A stretch of 64,000 nucleotides of DNA from Monoplex corrugatus. Taxonomy: Eukaryota; Mollusca; Gastropoda; Littorinimorpha; Ranellidae. The stretch is from contig CM060307.1 of the NCBI GenBank assembly GCA_030674185.1, positions 45,597,181 through 45,661,180 on the forward strand, read 5' to 3'. Of this stretch, positions 50,143-62,189 are shown one piece after another. The stretch's first letter is position 1. Every line of letters starts with the position of its first letter. The translations under genes were made by a program, and so were the position numbers. The notes under the pieces were generated by a model. The model ran no database searches. It worked only from the letters and a program-made list of their open reading frames with translations, and was not told the origin of the DNA.

Positions 50143-50154
50143 CTACATCTTTTA

Positions 50155-50166
50155 GTGCGCATGCGC
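50155..50166. promoter_or_regulatory. NRF1-type palindrome in EXOC6 core promoter
   Basis: A perfect TGCGCATGCGCA lies 13 bases upstream of the EXOC6 start codon. NRF1 (YGCGCAYGCGCR) is a known TSS-proximal activator site in animal housekeeping promoters. Its closeness to the ATG implies a very short 5' leader or a site within the leader. No TATA box was recognised nearby. Confidence 0.55.
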
Positions 50167-50858
50167 AAAATGTTGTTGCAAACGACCTTTTTTAAAAATA
50201 ATTGTCAGATCTCGATACAGGATTGACATAAATTACTTCAATAGCTGTTTGATTGTATACGCTAGGAAAATCTTGTGTGGAATAATTAGCACAAACAATC
50301 AAGTATAAAAACATTTACTTTACATAGTCCAAACTAAACACACTACAAGTGCGCAGAACAGAAGACATCATTCAACCGGTGATAGGCCATAAATTCTTCC
50401 CCTACGAAAAAAAAAGTTAAATCCTGATTTCAATTTTACAAGTAAAGTAGTCTAGTGCCTTGTTCAAAGGAATCATAAGTATAATTCTGTATGTGCAACA
50501 CCGCATCTTCTATGCAATAAACAAGACCACGCCTTACAAGATGAGGGAGGGTGATGGGGGTGGGGGTGGGTGGGTGGGGAGCAGAATGAACGAATGACAC
50601 TGTGACTGACACAGAACAAAGACATGATTATGAATGTTATGTATGTCGAATTCTAACAACTTCCATTATATGAACAAACGAGGAAACAAATGAATGAATG
50701 AAAGAACGAACGAACGAACAAACAAACAAACGAATGAAAAAAAAGTAAAAACAAAACAGACTGCAAGAAACAGTTTCATATCCCCCCTCCCTCCTTGCTG
50801 AAAAGCTAAGCGCCGCAAAACCTGTATTTCAAGAACATTGAGAAAAAATATTGTTACC
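50167..50858. other. Upstream flank of EXOC6
   Basis: Promoter-distal sequence without a recognised gene; a G-rich run (GGGGGTGGGTGGGTGGGG) at about 50558-50580 and GAATGAAC/GAAC repeats near 50690-50735. Confidence 0.5.
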
Positions 50859-51007
50859 ATCATCATCATCATCATCATCATCGTCATCATCATCATCGTC
50901 ACCACAACCACCACCACCATCGTCGTTGTCGTTGTCATCACCATCATCATTATCACCCACCACCACCACCACCACCACCACCACCATCATCATCATCATT
51001 ATCATTA
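50859..51007. repeat. CAT/CAC trinucleotide tract
   Basis: ATC, GTC and ACC triplets for ~150 bases. Confidence 0.95.
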
Positions 51008-51252
51008 TAACTACTGGTGGTAGATCTCAGCCCTAAAGGAGGTCTAGCACTTGTAGTTACTCCATCATTTTTAATGGTCAGCTGACAACGGACATTTTTC
51101 TAACATGAAGGAACCTGTCTCAGGAAGGTTACCTCCAACTTGGTAATAGGGCGACCACTCCCAACTAAATGTCGCACGCAGCAGACAAGAGGGTGGCCTT
51201 CCGATATGGAGGTTAATTGTGGCATAAATCCAGGCTTGTCAGTTTGGATTAA

Positions 51253-51400
51253 TCCTTTGATTCTCTCAACCTATCCACTGGCATCCTGCTTTGTCAACCA
51301 TGACAGCAAAGCAAAAATTTAACCCTTTGACTTCCTTCACCCAAAGAAGTCAAAGAGTTAAGTTTTTGCTGGTAGTGGATAGGTTGCGGGAGTCAAAGGA
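51253..51400. mobile_element. TTAA fold-back MITE, copy C
   Basis: TTAA at 51249-51252 and 51401-51404. The arms TCCTTTGATTCTCTCAACCT and, inverted, GTTGCGGGAGTCAAAGGA pair. An inner TTAACCCTTTGACTTC arm and GTCAAAGAGTTAAG form a second fold. Confidence 0.8.
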
Positions 51401-51419
51401 TTAAAAAGCAGTCCGGACC

Positions 51420-52050
51420 AACTAGCGATGGTTATACCAGGGTGGAGGGGTGGGGGGGGGGGGGCTAGCACCCGGCAATGCTACACGTAATAAATACCTT
51501 ATGTGTTGTACGGCAAGCCCTCAGCTGGACAAGGGACGCCTAAAAAGCTCCAGCCCCCTGCGCTCACAGGGTAGGTGTTTCGGCCATGAGGTATGGACCG
51601 CGATAGCCCCTACAGAAAACTTAGATGGCTGAAGTTCGAGATACCAGGCATGCAGGTGCCTTCTAGCAAACCATGGTATCATGCAAGAAAAAGGACAAAC
51701 ATGAGACTTAGAGATAGAATCTACGGAAATGGCATTCGCAGTGCCAGAGTTTGTGCCTCACTTGAAGAAGCCCCCCCCCCTCCCCCCAGTGACTGAAGGT
51801 CCTTCCATCGTCGAGTGAAACCAGTGAGGGGACGAGGAAGAAAAACAACTGGCTGACTAAAACTCACGACCAAAGAAAAAGAAAAGTCTAGTATTACCAT
51901 CATGCACAGGAATGCTGAGGTAATCTCCAACTAAAAGGACGCACTGGAAACATTCTTTTTTGTGACCATCATGTGTTTTACATATAAACAGAGAACAGTA
52001 TCAACTTTCTGTTGTTATCAATGACAAATACGGCATCCGCTCCGCCACTT
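51420..52050. other. Intergenic, unidentified mixed-composition block
   Basis: GC-richer than the flanks (CAAGCCCTCAGCTGGACAAG, CTCCAGCCCCCTGCGCTCAC), with poly-G at 51450 and poly-C at 51770. It looks like part of an unidentified retroelement (the phrase GGTATGGACCGCGATAGCCC is near it), but no protein motif supports a call. Confidence 0.35.
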
Positions 52051-52058
52051 TGATTTTA

Positions 52059-52242
52059 CCTTTGACTCCCGCACCCTATCCACCAATCGCAAAAACTGAA
52101 CCCTTTGACTTTCTCACCTTATTCACCAGCTTCCTGCAGGAAGCTGGTGGATACGGCCAAGGAGTCAAAGAGTTCGGTTTTTGCTTTGCTGGCATGGTGG
52201 ACAGTGCAGGATGCTGGTAGACAGGGTGCAGGAGTCAAAGGG
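52059..52242. mobile_element. TTAA fold-back MITE, copy D
   Basis: Starts CCTTTGACTCCCGCACCC after TTTA and ends GGAGTCAAAGGG before TTAA (52243-52246). The centre is a perfect inverted repeat of CCAGCTTCCTG. It is the clearest example of the four-arm structure of the family. Confidence 0.85.
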
Positions 52243-52394
52243 TTAAAGCATGTGAGTTCCAAGTCGACTTGGCAATGTGTTCATCCATACAGTATCACAA
52301 TTTTGTTTTTTGTTTCAGCTTGATCCTGTTGCTCACATACATAAATCCATGTCCATAAACATGAAATTCTTACAGGGGGGTAAAATATTACAAA

Positions 52395-52630
52395 TAACAA
52401 TAGGCATGTCATTTATAGGACATTTTATGTGGCAAGAGAAATTAGAGCACATGGTCACAACTGGAGGGAAAGAGAGCACCAAGTAGACCCAGGGAGAAAA
52501 TATTGGACGGACTTAGGGAGTAGCTGAGGACAGAGAGGGTGGGAGATATACTTGCAACGACAAAGGATAGATTCGTACGGAGGGCCATGATCGCCAACGC
52601 CACGTGGCAGGGCACATGATGATGATGAAT
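52395..52630 (+). pseudogene. RTE-like LINE 3' fragment
   Basis: Matches the 3' end of 27375-27860: GGACATTTTATGTGGCAAGA, AATATTGGACGGACTTAGGG, GCCATGATCGCCAACGCCAC and the GATGATGATGA tail. Only the last ~230 bases are present. Confidence 0.8.
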
Positions 52631-52779
52631 GGGCATGTATCAAAACAGATCCCGTCAGCTCAGAAATAGATATAAAAATAAAACAGAAAAAAGAAAGAAA
52701 TACGGGAAAAGGATGAGGTTGTAACGTAACAAAATGTAGGTATTTCAAATACACATCGTCAGAAGCTCAGAAGAAAACA

Positions 52780-53110
52780 CTATTCAAAATATATGTTAGG
52801 TTTTAAGTTTTGTTTGCATCATAGATAATCTGGCATTCTTTGCTCTTTCTCTATAACACTTATATAGCAGTCGCCTAAATACGATTGCATCAGGTTGGTA
52901 TGTATTTATTTTACACTTGAGAATATAGTGTTTAGCAAGTGGTATTATAAAGTCAACTACACTATCGCTAGTTTGTGTATCATGTTCAGCTCCGAACAGA
53001 ACCACACTTTCAGTGAAATTTTGATCAGATGCATTTTCACACTCGTTGACTGAGGTTTTCAAGTTTTTCCTTAAACTCTATTACATCTCCAAAATGACTA
53101 GTTGTTCAAG
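52780..53110 (-). pseudogene. Possible LINE RT C-terminal fragment
   Basis: An 88-codon minus-strand frame has FIIPLAKHYILKCKINTYQP then FRRLLYKCYRERAKNA. This resembles the extreme C-terminus of RT proteins of some LINEs (helical end with LAK-YI-KCK). No RT motif is nearby, so the call is weak. Confidence 0.35.
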
Positions 53111-53579
53111 ATGTTCCTTCTCTATATTACATAATGTATATCTTTCATTGTTTACAATCTTCTTTTTTTTTTAGAATTATATTTGTTGCAATGATTCCGA
53201 GGAAAAATCTTATTTGCAACTATTCTGAGTTTACTTCGTGTACTTTTTTGTACTTGTTAGGGTGGAACTTGTTACTGTATGATTTTCGTTTTGCTTGTGA
53301 AGTAGCTTTGTGTGTAGCACGTGTCAAATACTTTGCTGAAAGCTATATTACAATGTCAACTTGTTTGCCTTCGTCACTGCATTTAAGGTCATGCATAGTT
53401 AGTAGTAGCTGTGCGTCACATGAGTAGCCTGCTTTCAAACTACTGAATTTAGATGCTAACTTTGGATCTCTGTCTGTCTGTTGTCTGTCTCTCTCTCTGT
53501 GTGTTGGTGCTATCTTTATTAAAAGAATGACAGTGAAAACAAGGAATCGAGGTAACAAACAAACAAATAACAATTTTCG

Positions 53580-53635
53580 GCTCCAACCAGACAGACAGAC
53601 AGACACAGACAGACAGACAGACAGACAGACAGAGA
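53580..53635. repeat. CAGA microsatellite
   Basis: CAGACAGACAGA for ~45 bases; CTGT/CTCT runs occur at 53471-53500 as well. Confidence 0.9.
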
Positions 53636-53754
53636 GTCAAAGGATCAAGACTGAAAATGATTTGAGCGGCTTAAAGCCAACAGCCCCAATCACAAGATGA
53701 GAAAGGTGTTCGGACGGGAAGGGTAAACTGAAGATGGAAAATTCATTTATGATA

Positions 53755-54321
<567 letters not shown>

Positions 54322-54777
54322 TTAACAGCTGCTGTCGTCCCAGACCATGTAATCGGAAATCAGCGAGGACTATGTTGAATTACTTTCTGCCAATGCGTCA
54401 ACACAAGCCCAGAATGTGCTTAATTCTTCTTTTTTCTCCATGAATTTTTATGAGGGAAGCAAACCCTAGTCAATTCTTAAACAACTTGGAGACAATAATA
54501 ATTTATTTCACATCAGTCTGTCATTTAACTGGTTGCAAATCAATTGTTCAGTAGCCTAAAAGTTTACCGTAAAACGTTTTTTGTGCATTTTCCTATCAAG
54601 GAGAAGTTTATTGTTGTTGTTGTTAGTTTGTCCTGTCTTCTCCACCGGGCGTCTCAGGGCATTATGTTCTACCATACCGTCTGGTTTGCTAACAAATCAC
54701 AAAATCCTGTTTCAACCTGTTGCCGTCTCAGTCCCAGGGAATCCATGAGAGCCGTAAGTATCATGCTACCTTGAGGT

Positions 54778-54917
54778 CACCCACCGACGGATACTCTGCA
54801 CTGTTGCTAGGTTGCTTTGGTGGAGTTCAGTAGCCTGTGCTTGTTCTGATTGTGTGCGCAGGACAGACACCATGCCAACAAAATTCTGTATTGGCGACAG
54901 TAATCTTTCGGCCATGT
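54778..54917 (-). CDS. Unconfirmed candidate exon (MAERLLSPIQ...)
   Basis: On the minus strand an ATG in good context (CAACATGGCC, 54917) opens MAERLLSPIQNFVGMVSVLR then TQSEQAQATELHQSNLATVQ and ends at CCTCAAG|GTAGCA, a donor-like site. The frame leaves two bases, the same phase as EXOC6 exon 1. It could be an alternative EXOC6 first exon, an exon of another gene or chance. It is not recognised from any family. Confidence 0.2.
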
Positions 54918-54979
54918 TGCCAGACTGAGCGAGTATGCCACTAGTGAGGAAGACTGCCATCATGCTCTTCTCATCACAT

Positions 54980-54981
54980 CA

Positions 54982-55016
<35 letters not shown>

Positions 55017-55427
55017 GTGCCCTGTCACATGGCGTTGGCGATCATGGCCCTCCATGTGCATCTATCCCCTCTCGCTGCAAGCACATCTTCCACCCTCTCT
55101 GTCCTCAGCCATCCTGCAAGCCCGTCCAATATTTTCTCATTGGGTCTACCTGATGTTCTATTTCCATCCAGCTTTCCTGTTGTGACCAGGTGCTCTAGTT
55201 CCGCTTTCCTCATGAAATGGCCTATACATATTGTTTGTCTTTTCCTAATCTTCCTTATCAATGATCTTCTTGTGTCTGTCTCCTTCAAGACTTTTTTCTT
55301 TGCTCTCCATGGAACTCTCAACATTCTTTTAGAAATTACATTTCGGCTGCCTCAGTCTTGTTCTGGCTTTGAGTGTTGACTGTCCACGCCTCACAACCGT
55401 ATAACATTATCGGTTCTATATAGCATT
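54980..55427 (-). pseudogene. RTE-like LINE C-terminal fragment (minus)
   Basis: Encodes [60 protein letters not shown] and ARGDRCTWRAMIANAM. Its CATCATCAT tract at 54988-55016 is the 3' tail. Same family as 27375, 52395 and 57180. Confidence 0.85.
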
Positions 55428-55700
55428 CAACGTAACGTAAATCTATTCACACACACACACACAAACCAAATATATAGAAACACTGCTCATATTTACACAA
55501 AGAAGACGCATGAATAGAAAGACTGCAGTTTTGCTAGGTAACGTAAATATATTCATGCACAGAAAACATGAATAGAAAGACCGCATTTTTGCCAGGTAAC
55601 GTAAACATATTTACATAAAGAAAATAATGAACAGAAAGACTGCACTTTTGCTGGGTAACATGAACATGTTCACACAGAGAAAACACATGAGTAGAAACAG
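55428..55700. repeat. ~57-bp minisatellite, 4 copies
   Basis: Units share GAATAGAAAGACTGCA, TTTTGCTAGGTAACGTAAA and ACACAGAGAAAACA. It starts at the truncated 5' end of the LINE fragment beside it. Confidence 0.9.
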
Positions 55701-56200
55701 TTCTGACTATAAAGAACAATTCAGATTATCATTGCACATCACCACCAGTACATCAAACACTGGCATTCTCGAAAAGGACCATATATTACATGCATATATA
55801 TTTCTGATCTTCCATTCTCTATAAAAGCTAACTGTGATCTGTTTGTGGATGATACAACAATCCATATGATTACATTCTGATGTAATCCAAGTTTCCAAAT
55901 CATTAACAAAGCAATATCAATGATCCGGTTGAAGAGGTCGAAATGAATCAGACAGTACGTTACACACAAAAATTAAAACGAACGTTTCTGATAACAAGAC
56001 AGAAAAAAACTTGTAAAATTTCACCAATTCAAAAAAAACAACAACAAAAAAACAAAAAACAAAAACAAACAAACAAACAAACAAAAAAACCCACCACCAC
56101 CACCACCAACAACAACAAAAACCGAATTGTTGTAGCTGACTTTCACAAAATTTTAGGCATAACCATAGATTTGTGATAATCTTTCCTGGTCATATCATAT
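55701..56200. other. Intergenic, no gene
   Basis: AT-rich, with an A-rich CAAAAAACAAAC stretch (56025-56120). Nothing recognised. Confidence 0.6.
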
Positions 56201-56485
56201 GTTAACAAGTTAACAAGAAACACCACTAGGGTGCGGAGCACCAGTGCCTCGCCACTCTCCAGACTATCACCTCCCAAGCTCCCGACATCACTCAATAGTC
56301 ATTTCATTAAGCAAAGGGGTGGGGTGGGGGGCTGTCCATGCGTTGCATGACCCATTCGGACCCTGTCATCGGTTACCTTGTTTACAAACCGAATGGCAAG
56401 GTGGGGAGATGACAAAGCCCGGGACACAGCCACACAACACGCACTAATCAGGTCCAACCCAGCCTCCGGACTAAGAGAGAATGGA
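56201..56485 (-). repeat. Dispersed repeat, unknown family, copy 1
   Basis: Complementary to 62690-62996: GTTAACAAGAAACACC, TTCATTAAGCAAAGGGGTGG, GGTTACCTTGTTTACAAACC and ATGGCAAGGTGGGGAGATGA. The end reads TTAACAAGTTAACAAG. No coding motif. Confidence 0.8.
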
Positions 56486-57170
56486 AGATCCCTCTCTCGC
56501 CCCCCTCTTATCTTCATCTCTCTTTCGGGCAATCCGCCTTGTCACCAGCTCGGATAGCTGCCAGCTCCTTCCCCCTTACTATTGTCTCGACAGTTAGCAG
56601 TTGGAAGCTCACAATGTTGCCTTACTTCAACCACAGGGTGTATTTGAATGGCCTCGAAAGTGGCCAGGCATGATGCTCCGGACACAGCCCATTCTGCTGC
56701 TCAGCTAGGTCTGACATGCCCCGAACGGGATCCCAAGTTTGCCGTCTTTCCGAGCAGCCAGCAGGTCTTTTCTCTGCTGTCATCAGACCTGAAGTCAGTG
56801 GCCAAACCACAAGCCGAAGTTAAGAAACACCACATGCTTTGTAAAACTATTCAACAAAACTATTTGTTATCTAACATAAAACATTTCTGGAAACTATGGT
56901 GCAGACAGTGGTAATGTTGCAAACCTCTCGATCGCCTGCATAAACGAACTTTGTCTTGAAAAACACTAGCATAACAGAATCAAACTGTAAGGAATTAAAC
57001 ATTTTACATTAAAACTAAAAGGTCAGGATAACAAAGATATATCGATTTTATTCACAAAATAACTAATGGAAACGCTCCAAATAATGTTACCAATACATTC
57101 TTTATTTTGTCACACGCAACAGGAGAAAAATAAATGTCCCCATCCCAAGATCTGACCTTTCGAAATCCAG
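56486..57170. other. Intergenic, no gene
   Basis: Moderately GC-rich to 56820, then AT-rich. An 88-codon frame at 56648-56914 has no recognisable similarity. Confidence 0.5.
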
Positions 57171-57179
57171 CCTCATGTA

Positions 57180-58250
57180 TTCAGATTTCCTGTTGTGATT
57201 AGGTCTCAAATTTTTCTTGCCTCATAAAATGTCCTATAAATGTTGCTTGTCTTTTCCTAATTTTCTTCATTAATGTCCTTTTTGTGTTTGCTTCTTTCAA
57301 GATTGTCTCGTTGTTTTCTTTGCTGTTCACGGAACACTTAACATTCTTCTTAGAAACCACATTTCAGCTGCCTCAATCTTGTTCTGACTGCTTGTGCTTG
57401 TTGAGTGCACATGCTCTGCATCCGTACAACAGTGTTAGTTCTACATAACATTGAAGAACTCTCTTCTTGATGTTAATTGATGGTATTTGGTGGTAAGAAC
57501 GCTTTTCATCTTCTTGAATGCTGTTTTAGCTTGACCTTTTCTGCTAGATATCTCTCATGAGCATCTGCCGTCTGGAGAGATGACTGTTCCCAGATTTTTA
57601 AACTCATCAGCTTGTCTCAATATTGTGTTATTTGCTGTTATTTTACATGAGGGGAGGGGGGGGGGTTATCATTTTTTTGACTGATTACCATAACTTTAGC
57701 CTTTTTACTGCTTAGTTCTGGCCCTGTATTTCTGCTTTCTGTTTCTATTATATTCAGTTCACAAGATTTTGTAGGTCTTTTGCATTTCTGCTATTAGAAT
57801 GGCGTCATCTGCATGACGAAGATTGTTTATCATTTTTCTTCTAACATTTATCCCAGAGCATTCTTCTAGGTTTCTCAAGATTGTTTTACTGTAATGTAAG
57901 AACAAATCTGGTGACAGAACGCATCCATCTCTAAATCCTGTTTTGATGTTTTGGAAAGAGCTTATACCATTTCTACTCTTCTTGCTGCTGGTTGTTCCCA
58001 ATACAAAGTCATCAGCATTCTAAGACCTTTTCCATCAATATTGAGCTTTTCCAGTTGGTTGAGCAATTTTTCTTGTCTTACCCGATATCAAAAGCCTTAA
58101 AATAACGATAAATCCTTATTCAACTCAATTGATCTTTCTATGAGAGTTCCTAGGATATATGTTGTATTAATAGTACCTTTCCCATCAACAAATCCACATT
58201 GTTCTTCTGCTATTGCTGGTTTGATTCTGTTCCTTGATTCCATCATGATT
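57180..58250 (-). pseudogene. RTE-like LINE RT fragment (minus)
   Basis: From right to left, pieces spell EEQCGFVDGKGTINTTYILG, TLIERSIELNKDL, LNQLEKLNIDGKGLRM, FRDGCVLSPDLFLHYSK and NNLRHADDAILIAEMQKT (the catalytic ADD; the usual aromatic is His). The Tyr-rich C-terminal part related to 27375-27600 follows. Many frameshifts. Confidence 0.82.
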
Positions 58251-58377
58251 ACTTAAGAAAGAATCTTTGTCACATGACTCGTCAAGCTGATATATATATA
58301 TATATATTTAAGTGCAAAGAAAATTGATTTTGACATAACCATGGGGATTTTTTTGGTGTCATGAATTTCATTTAGAA

Positions 58378-58379
58378 GG

Positions 58380-58429
<50 letters not shown>

Positions 58430-58430
58430 C
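58378..58430. repeat. ATT microsatellite
   Basis: About 17 ATT triplets, beside a TA run at 58291-58308. Confidence 0.97.
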
Positions 58431-58439
58431 ATATTAGTA

Positions 58440-58791
58440 ATCACGGCTGCTATTTGTCGTCGGGTGCCTGTGGGCTTTAACAGCGGGCTCCACAGAAGCC
58501 GTTATTTCAACTGTGGCGTTACGGGCTGGGCACAGCACTTTAGCAGTAGTAGCAAGCATGTCCCGTGCCCTTAAATCTCTCCCTAACGACGGCGTCACTG
58601 TGACTTGACTACCTGTAATGGCGGCTCTCCATTAACACCCAGAGCCACTCGACACTCGGCAAGTAGACTCCGTGTGCTTTCTAATCATCATCTATCTGTT
58701 TCCAGGTAGCTTGGATACTTGAAGCTCTCTTCCAACGTGTGTTTCCTGTGTGCAGTTTTACTGTACCATCTGAGCAAAGACGGTGAGTACA
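58440..58791 (+). promoter_or_regulatory. Possible promoter and 5' exon of a rightward gene
   Basis: GC-richer than the surroundings (GTCGTCGGGTGCCTGTGGGC, CCTAACGACGGCGTCACTGT), and ends in a strong donor-like AAAGACG|GTGAGT at 58790. No ATG frame of note precedes it, so it would be a non-coding first exon. It is not supported by any protein match. Confidence 0.25.
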
Positions 58792-59208
58792 TGCTAAGTG
58801 TTTGATGAGTAAGAACTTTGTCAGGGCAGTTTATGGGTTCACTTTGCTGTGACTGATAGGCCTATTAGTCTTACTGAGAGCCCATAACTCATAACCTCGT
58901 GGCTTATTCCGATCATGATAACTTCGACGGGGAGAAACTCCGAATCCATTGTTACAGTCACAAATGCTTTGTATTGTAAATCAGTAGCTCAATCGTATGC
59001 ATGGCTCAGAAATGGTATTTCGTGTGTCAACATGAACTTTGTGGTGTCGTCTTGATACTGATATGGACGATGTTTGCTAATGTTTGAATCTGATATCTGA
59101 GTATCAATTGGAATGGTTTTAGTAGGCTACAGGCCCATCACCCAGTAAGAGTTCGTTTGTCATATATCCTATATTGTTATTATATTGATATAGATGAAAG
59201 GGAAGAAA

Positions 59209-59209
<1 letters not shown>
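58792..59209. other. Intergenic, no gene
   Basis: Nothing recognised. Confidence 0.55.
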
Positions 59210-59285
<76 letters not shown>

Positions 59286-60067
59286 ATGCGTGTGTGTGTG
59301 TGTATAAAAGAAGCTGCTTTTGTTGTACACATACATACATACATACATACATACATACATACATACGTACGTACGTACATACATACATACATACATACAT
59401 ACATACATGCATACATACATACATACATACATGCATACATACATACATACATACATACAGACCGACCGACAGACAGACAGACAGACTGACTGACAGAGAG
59501 ACAGATAGACAAACACACGGACAGATAGACTACATGCGTACATGTAAACATATAGACATACGCTCACACATACAAGCATACAAACACACTTGCAAACATA
59601 CATACATACATCTATGCATCCATGTATACACGGATACATGAATACATACATACATACATGCATACATACATATACACATGCATACATACATGCATGCACA
59701 CATGCATACATATGTACATACCTACGTTCATACATACATACGTACGCTTATTCATAATGCCTACATGTACACACACACACACACACACACACACCACACA
59801 ACAGCACAAAAAACATACACACACTCACATGCATACACACATGTGATGTGCGCGCACACACAACACACACATACATACATACTCACACAAACAAACACAT
59901 ACACACACTCACACACACACACACACATTCACACACACATACACACATTCACACACACGCATACACACACACTCACACACACATTCACACACACACACAC
60001 ATACACATATACACATACGCATTCACACACACATACTCACACACACTCACACACACACAGACACACA

Positions 60068-60113
<46 letters not shown>

Positions 60114-60235
60114 GACTCACTCACACATACATACACTCACTCACTCACCCACTCTCTCTCTCTCACACACACACACACAATCTACAAACACACACACACA
60201 CGCTCGCGCGCGCGCGCGCTCTCACGCACACATTA
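59210..60235. repeat. 1-kb compound microsatellite
   Basis: TG (59212-59302), then ACAT tetranucleotides (59327-59458), CAGA/GACA (59459-59515), diverged ACATAC (59530-59765) and CA-rich sequence (59768-60230) with a short CGCG run at 60203-60219. All frames across it (Met-Tyr-Val-Cys, His-Thr) are artefacts. Confidence 0.97.
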
Positions 60236-60597
60236 CATTGATGTGTGCAAGTATCTGTTCATAGATCAGTGGACAAGATACGACAACCATGTATTCCTTA
60301 TTACCATCTGAATTCGTGTATCATGACAGCACAGAGCTAATCTTTCCATTTCATGTGGCTTTATTACCATCTGCATGTTCTTCAATCATCACAGCACTGA
60401 GCAACAAAGTGTTCCATGTTCTGTGGCGTTGTACACCCTGATCTTATGGTGACCTCAGGGCTGTTTCTTCTTTTGCGTCCGTGTCTGAGGTGAATTCACG
60501 TAGAGGTCTATGGTGTCAGTGGTTCCTTGTGGATGTCATTGTGGAGAATAATGGCGGTCTTCTTACTAGTAGAATGGAATGTGGAGTATGTTCAAGA

Positions 60598-60873
60598 GGG
60601 ATTCATCACGCTCGGACAATTCCGTATGCGCTCCACCCAAATCTGCCAGCAATTACCTGGCAGACTCCCTAAGCCTGCACAAAACCCTATGCGCGGGCAA
60701 GGCCTTGAACTGAGGAGAGGAACAGTCGGGTTGGGAGAAGAGGGAGGGGGGGTGGCCTTTGAAGCATTAAGCTGACACCACCAGAATGATGGAAACATCA
60801 AGATAGACAGCAAACAGGCCGATTTTTTATGTTGCGGGCTGGGATTGAACTCAAGATATCAGATCTTACTAGG
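60598..60873 (-). mobile_element. SINE-like repeat, inverted-pair arm 1
   Basis: Complement of 61086-61344. A box B-like AGTTCAATCCC lies at 60841-60851 (complement) and GCGGGCTGGGATTGAACTC is shared. The tRNA-like head continues to about 60920 (TGACCGCGCAGTTAC). Confidence 0.7.
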
Positions 60874-61085
60874 AAGACGCTGACTCAGAAATTCTGGCTC
60901 CATGACCGCGCAGTTACTGTCATTACTAGGGAACTTGGAAGTTAGTGTCCCTTAGTAGTTTGGATCAGAACAGGCAGTGTTAAACTCCAACAACAGTGCT
61001 GAGTCTTCTCTGGTGGGCGGCCTCACAGCGACATAGAACCGATAGTTTTTTATGGACGCGGACTAACTGGTTGTTTGTTTCAGAG

Positions 61086-61344
61086 CGTGGACCCAAGATC
61101 TAATATCTTGAGTTCAATCCCAGCCCGCAACATTAAAAACTGGCCTGTTCGCTGCCCATCTTAGTGTTTCCATCATTCTGGTGGTGCCAGCTTAGCATTT
61201 CATAGGTCCCTTCTCCCCCCCCCCCACCTCATTTCAAGACCTTGCCCGCGCTTAGGTTTTTGCGCAGACCCAGGGAGTCTGTCAGATAATTGCTGGCAGA
61301 TTTGGGTGGAACACATATGGAATCTTCCCAGCGCGATGAATCCC
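61086..61344 (+). mobile_element. SINE-like repeat, inverted-pair arm 2
   Basis: CTTGAGTTCAATCCCAGCCC (box B-like at 61110-61121), CCATCATTCTGGTGGTGCCA, CAAGACCTTGCCCGCGCTTA and GCGCGATGAATCCC mirror arm 1 about 210 bases away. Confidence 0.7.
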
Positions 61345-61943
61345 TCACGAACAAACTCCAAACTTCAAACCATGAACTTTTTGGTGGTGGTTCTTTTAAA
61401 AGAATATACACTTGTGTTTGGTGGTGTGTTTGACAACCAAAATGAGCAGTAAGGAGACAATGCCTTTTAGAGTGGCGTAAAAGATTGGCGGGGGGAGGGG
61501 GAGGAGAAGATATTCATTTACACTGTGAATTTCCAAACGCTTACTACATTTCTTTGATATAGAATTACTGACTGAGATGCTTAATCTTTAGTTCTCAACT
61601 ACTAGGTCTACCATGCTTGAGTACGTGCGTTACCATATATTGTCGGGATTAAACTGATCCCAAAGCAAAGCTCTCACTGTCTGAACGAAATCGTTCCTGT
61701 TCATGACCCATGCAAGAGATGTAGACCGATAGATTGCTACCACCTTGCTCGCTTGCATTTGGTTTGTGAGCGTGCTTTATCATAAACTGACGGAATTGAA
61801 CTGATGTTACAGCAGTCACTATACACACACTTTATTAGTCCATATGATCCAGTTAGATCAGAGAATGTGTTGTCGGCACAAGTATTGACGAGTCGAGATA
61901 CCTAAATTAATTTATCCCGCATGGGCAATGATATTATGATAGC
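61345..61943. other. Intergenic, no gene
   Basis: A short motif TTGTGAGCGTGCTTTATCAT (61764) recurs at 63849. Nothing else recognised. Confidence 0.5.
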
Positions 61944-61947
61944 TTAA

Positions 61948-62127
61948 CCCTTTGACTCCCGCACCCTGTCCGCCAACTGCAAAAAGTTAACTGACACCCT
62001 AATCATATCCACCAGCTTCCAACAGGAAGCTGTTGGATAGGGTGAGGGAATCAGAGGGTTAAGTTTTTACTTTAGCAGCACGGTTGATAATGCAGGATGA
62101 TGGTGGACAAGGCGTGGGATCAAAGGG
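61948..62127. mobile_element. TTAA fold-back MITE, copy E
   Basis: TTAA at 61944-61947 and 62128-62131. The left end is CCCTTTGACTCCCGCACCCT, the right end GGGATCAAAGGG. The inner inverted core is AGCTTCCAACAGGAAGCT. Confidence 0.85.
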
Positions 62128-62189
62128 TTAACAAGAACATGTCACTCATGGACTAGGCTACAGCAAGTTAAGATGTGCATAACCTGTGT

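Noticed and set aside
49383..49438. Functional tRNA gene
   Set aside because: A and B boxes are present, but the anticodon arm is shortened and the acceptor stem does not pair; a SINE or pseudogene is likelier.
59119..60264. Long Met-Tyr-Val-Cys and His-Thr open frames
   Set aside because: They are translations of simple repeats with no stop codons.
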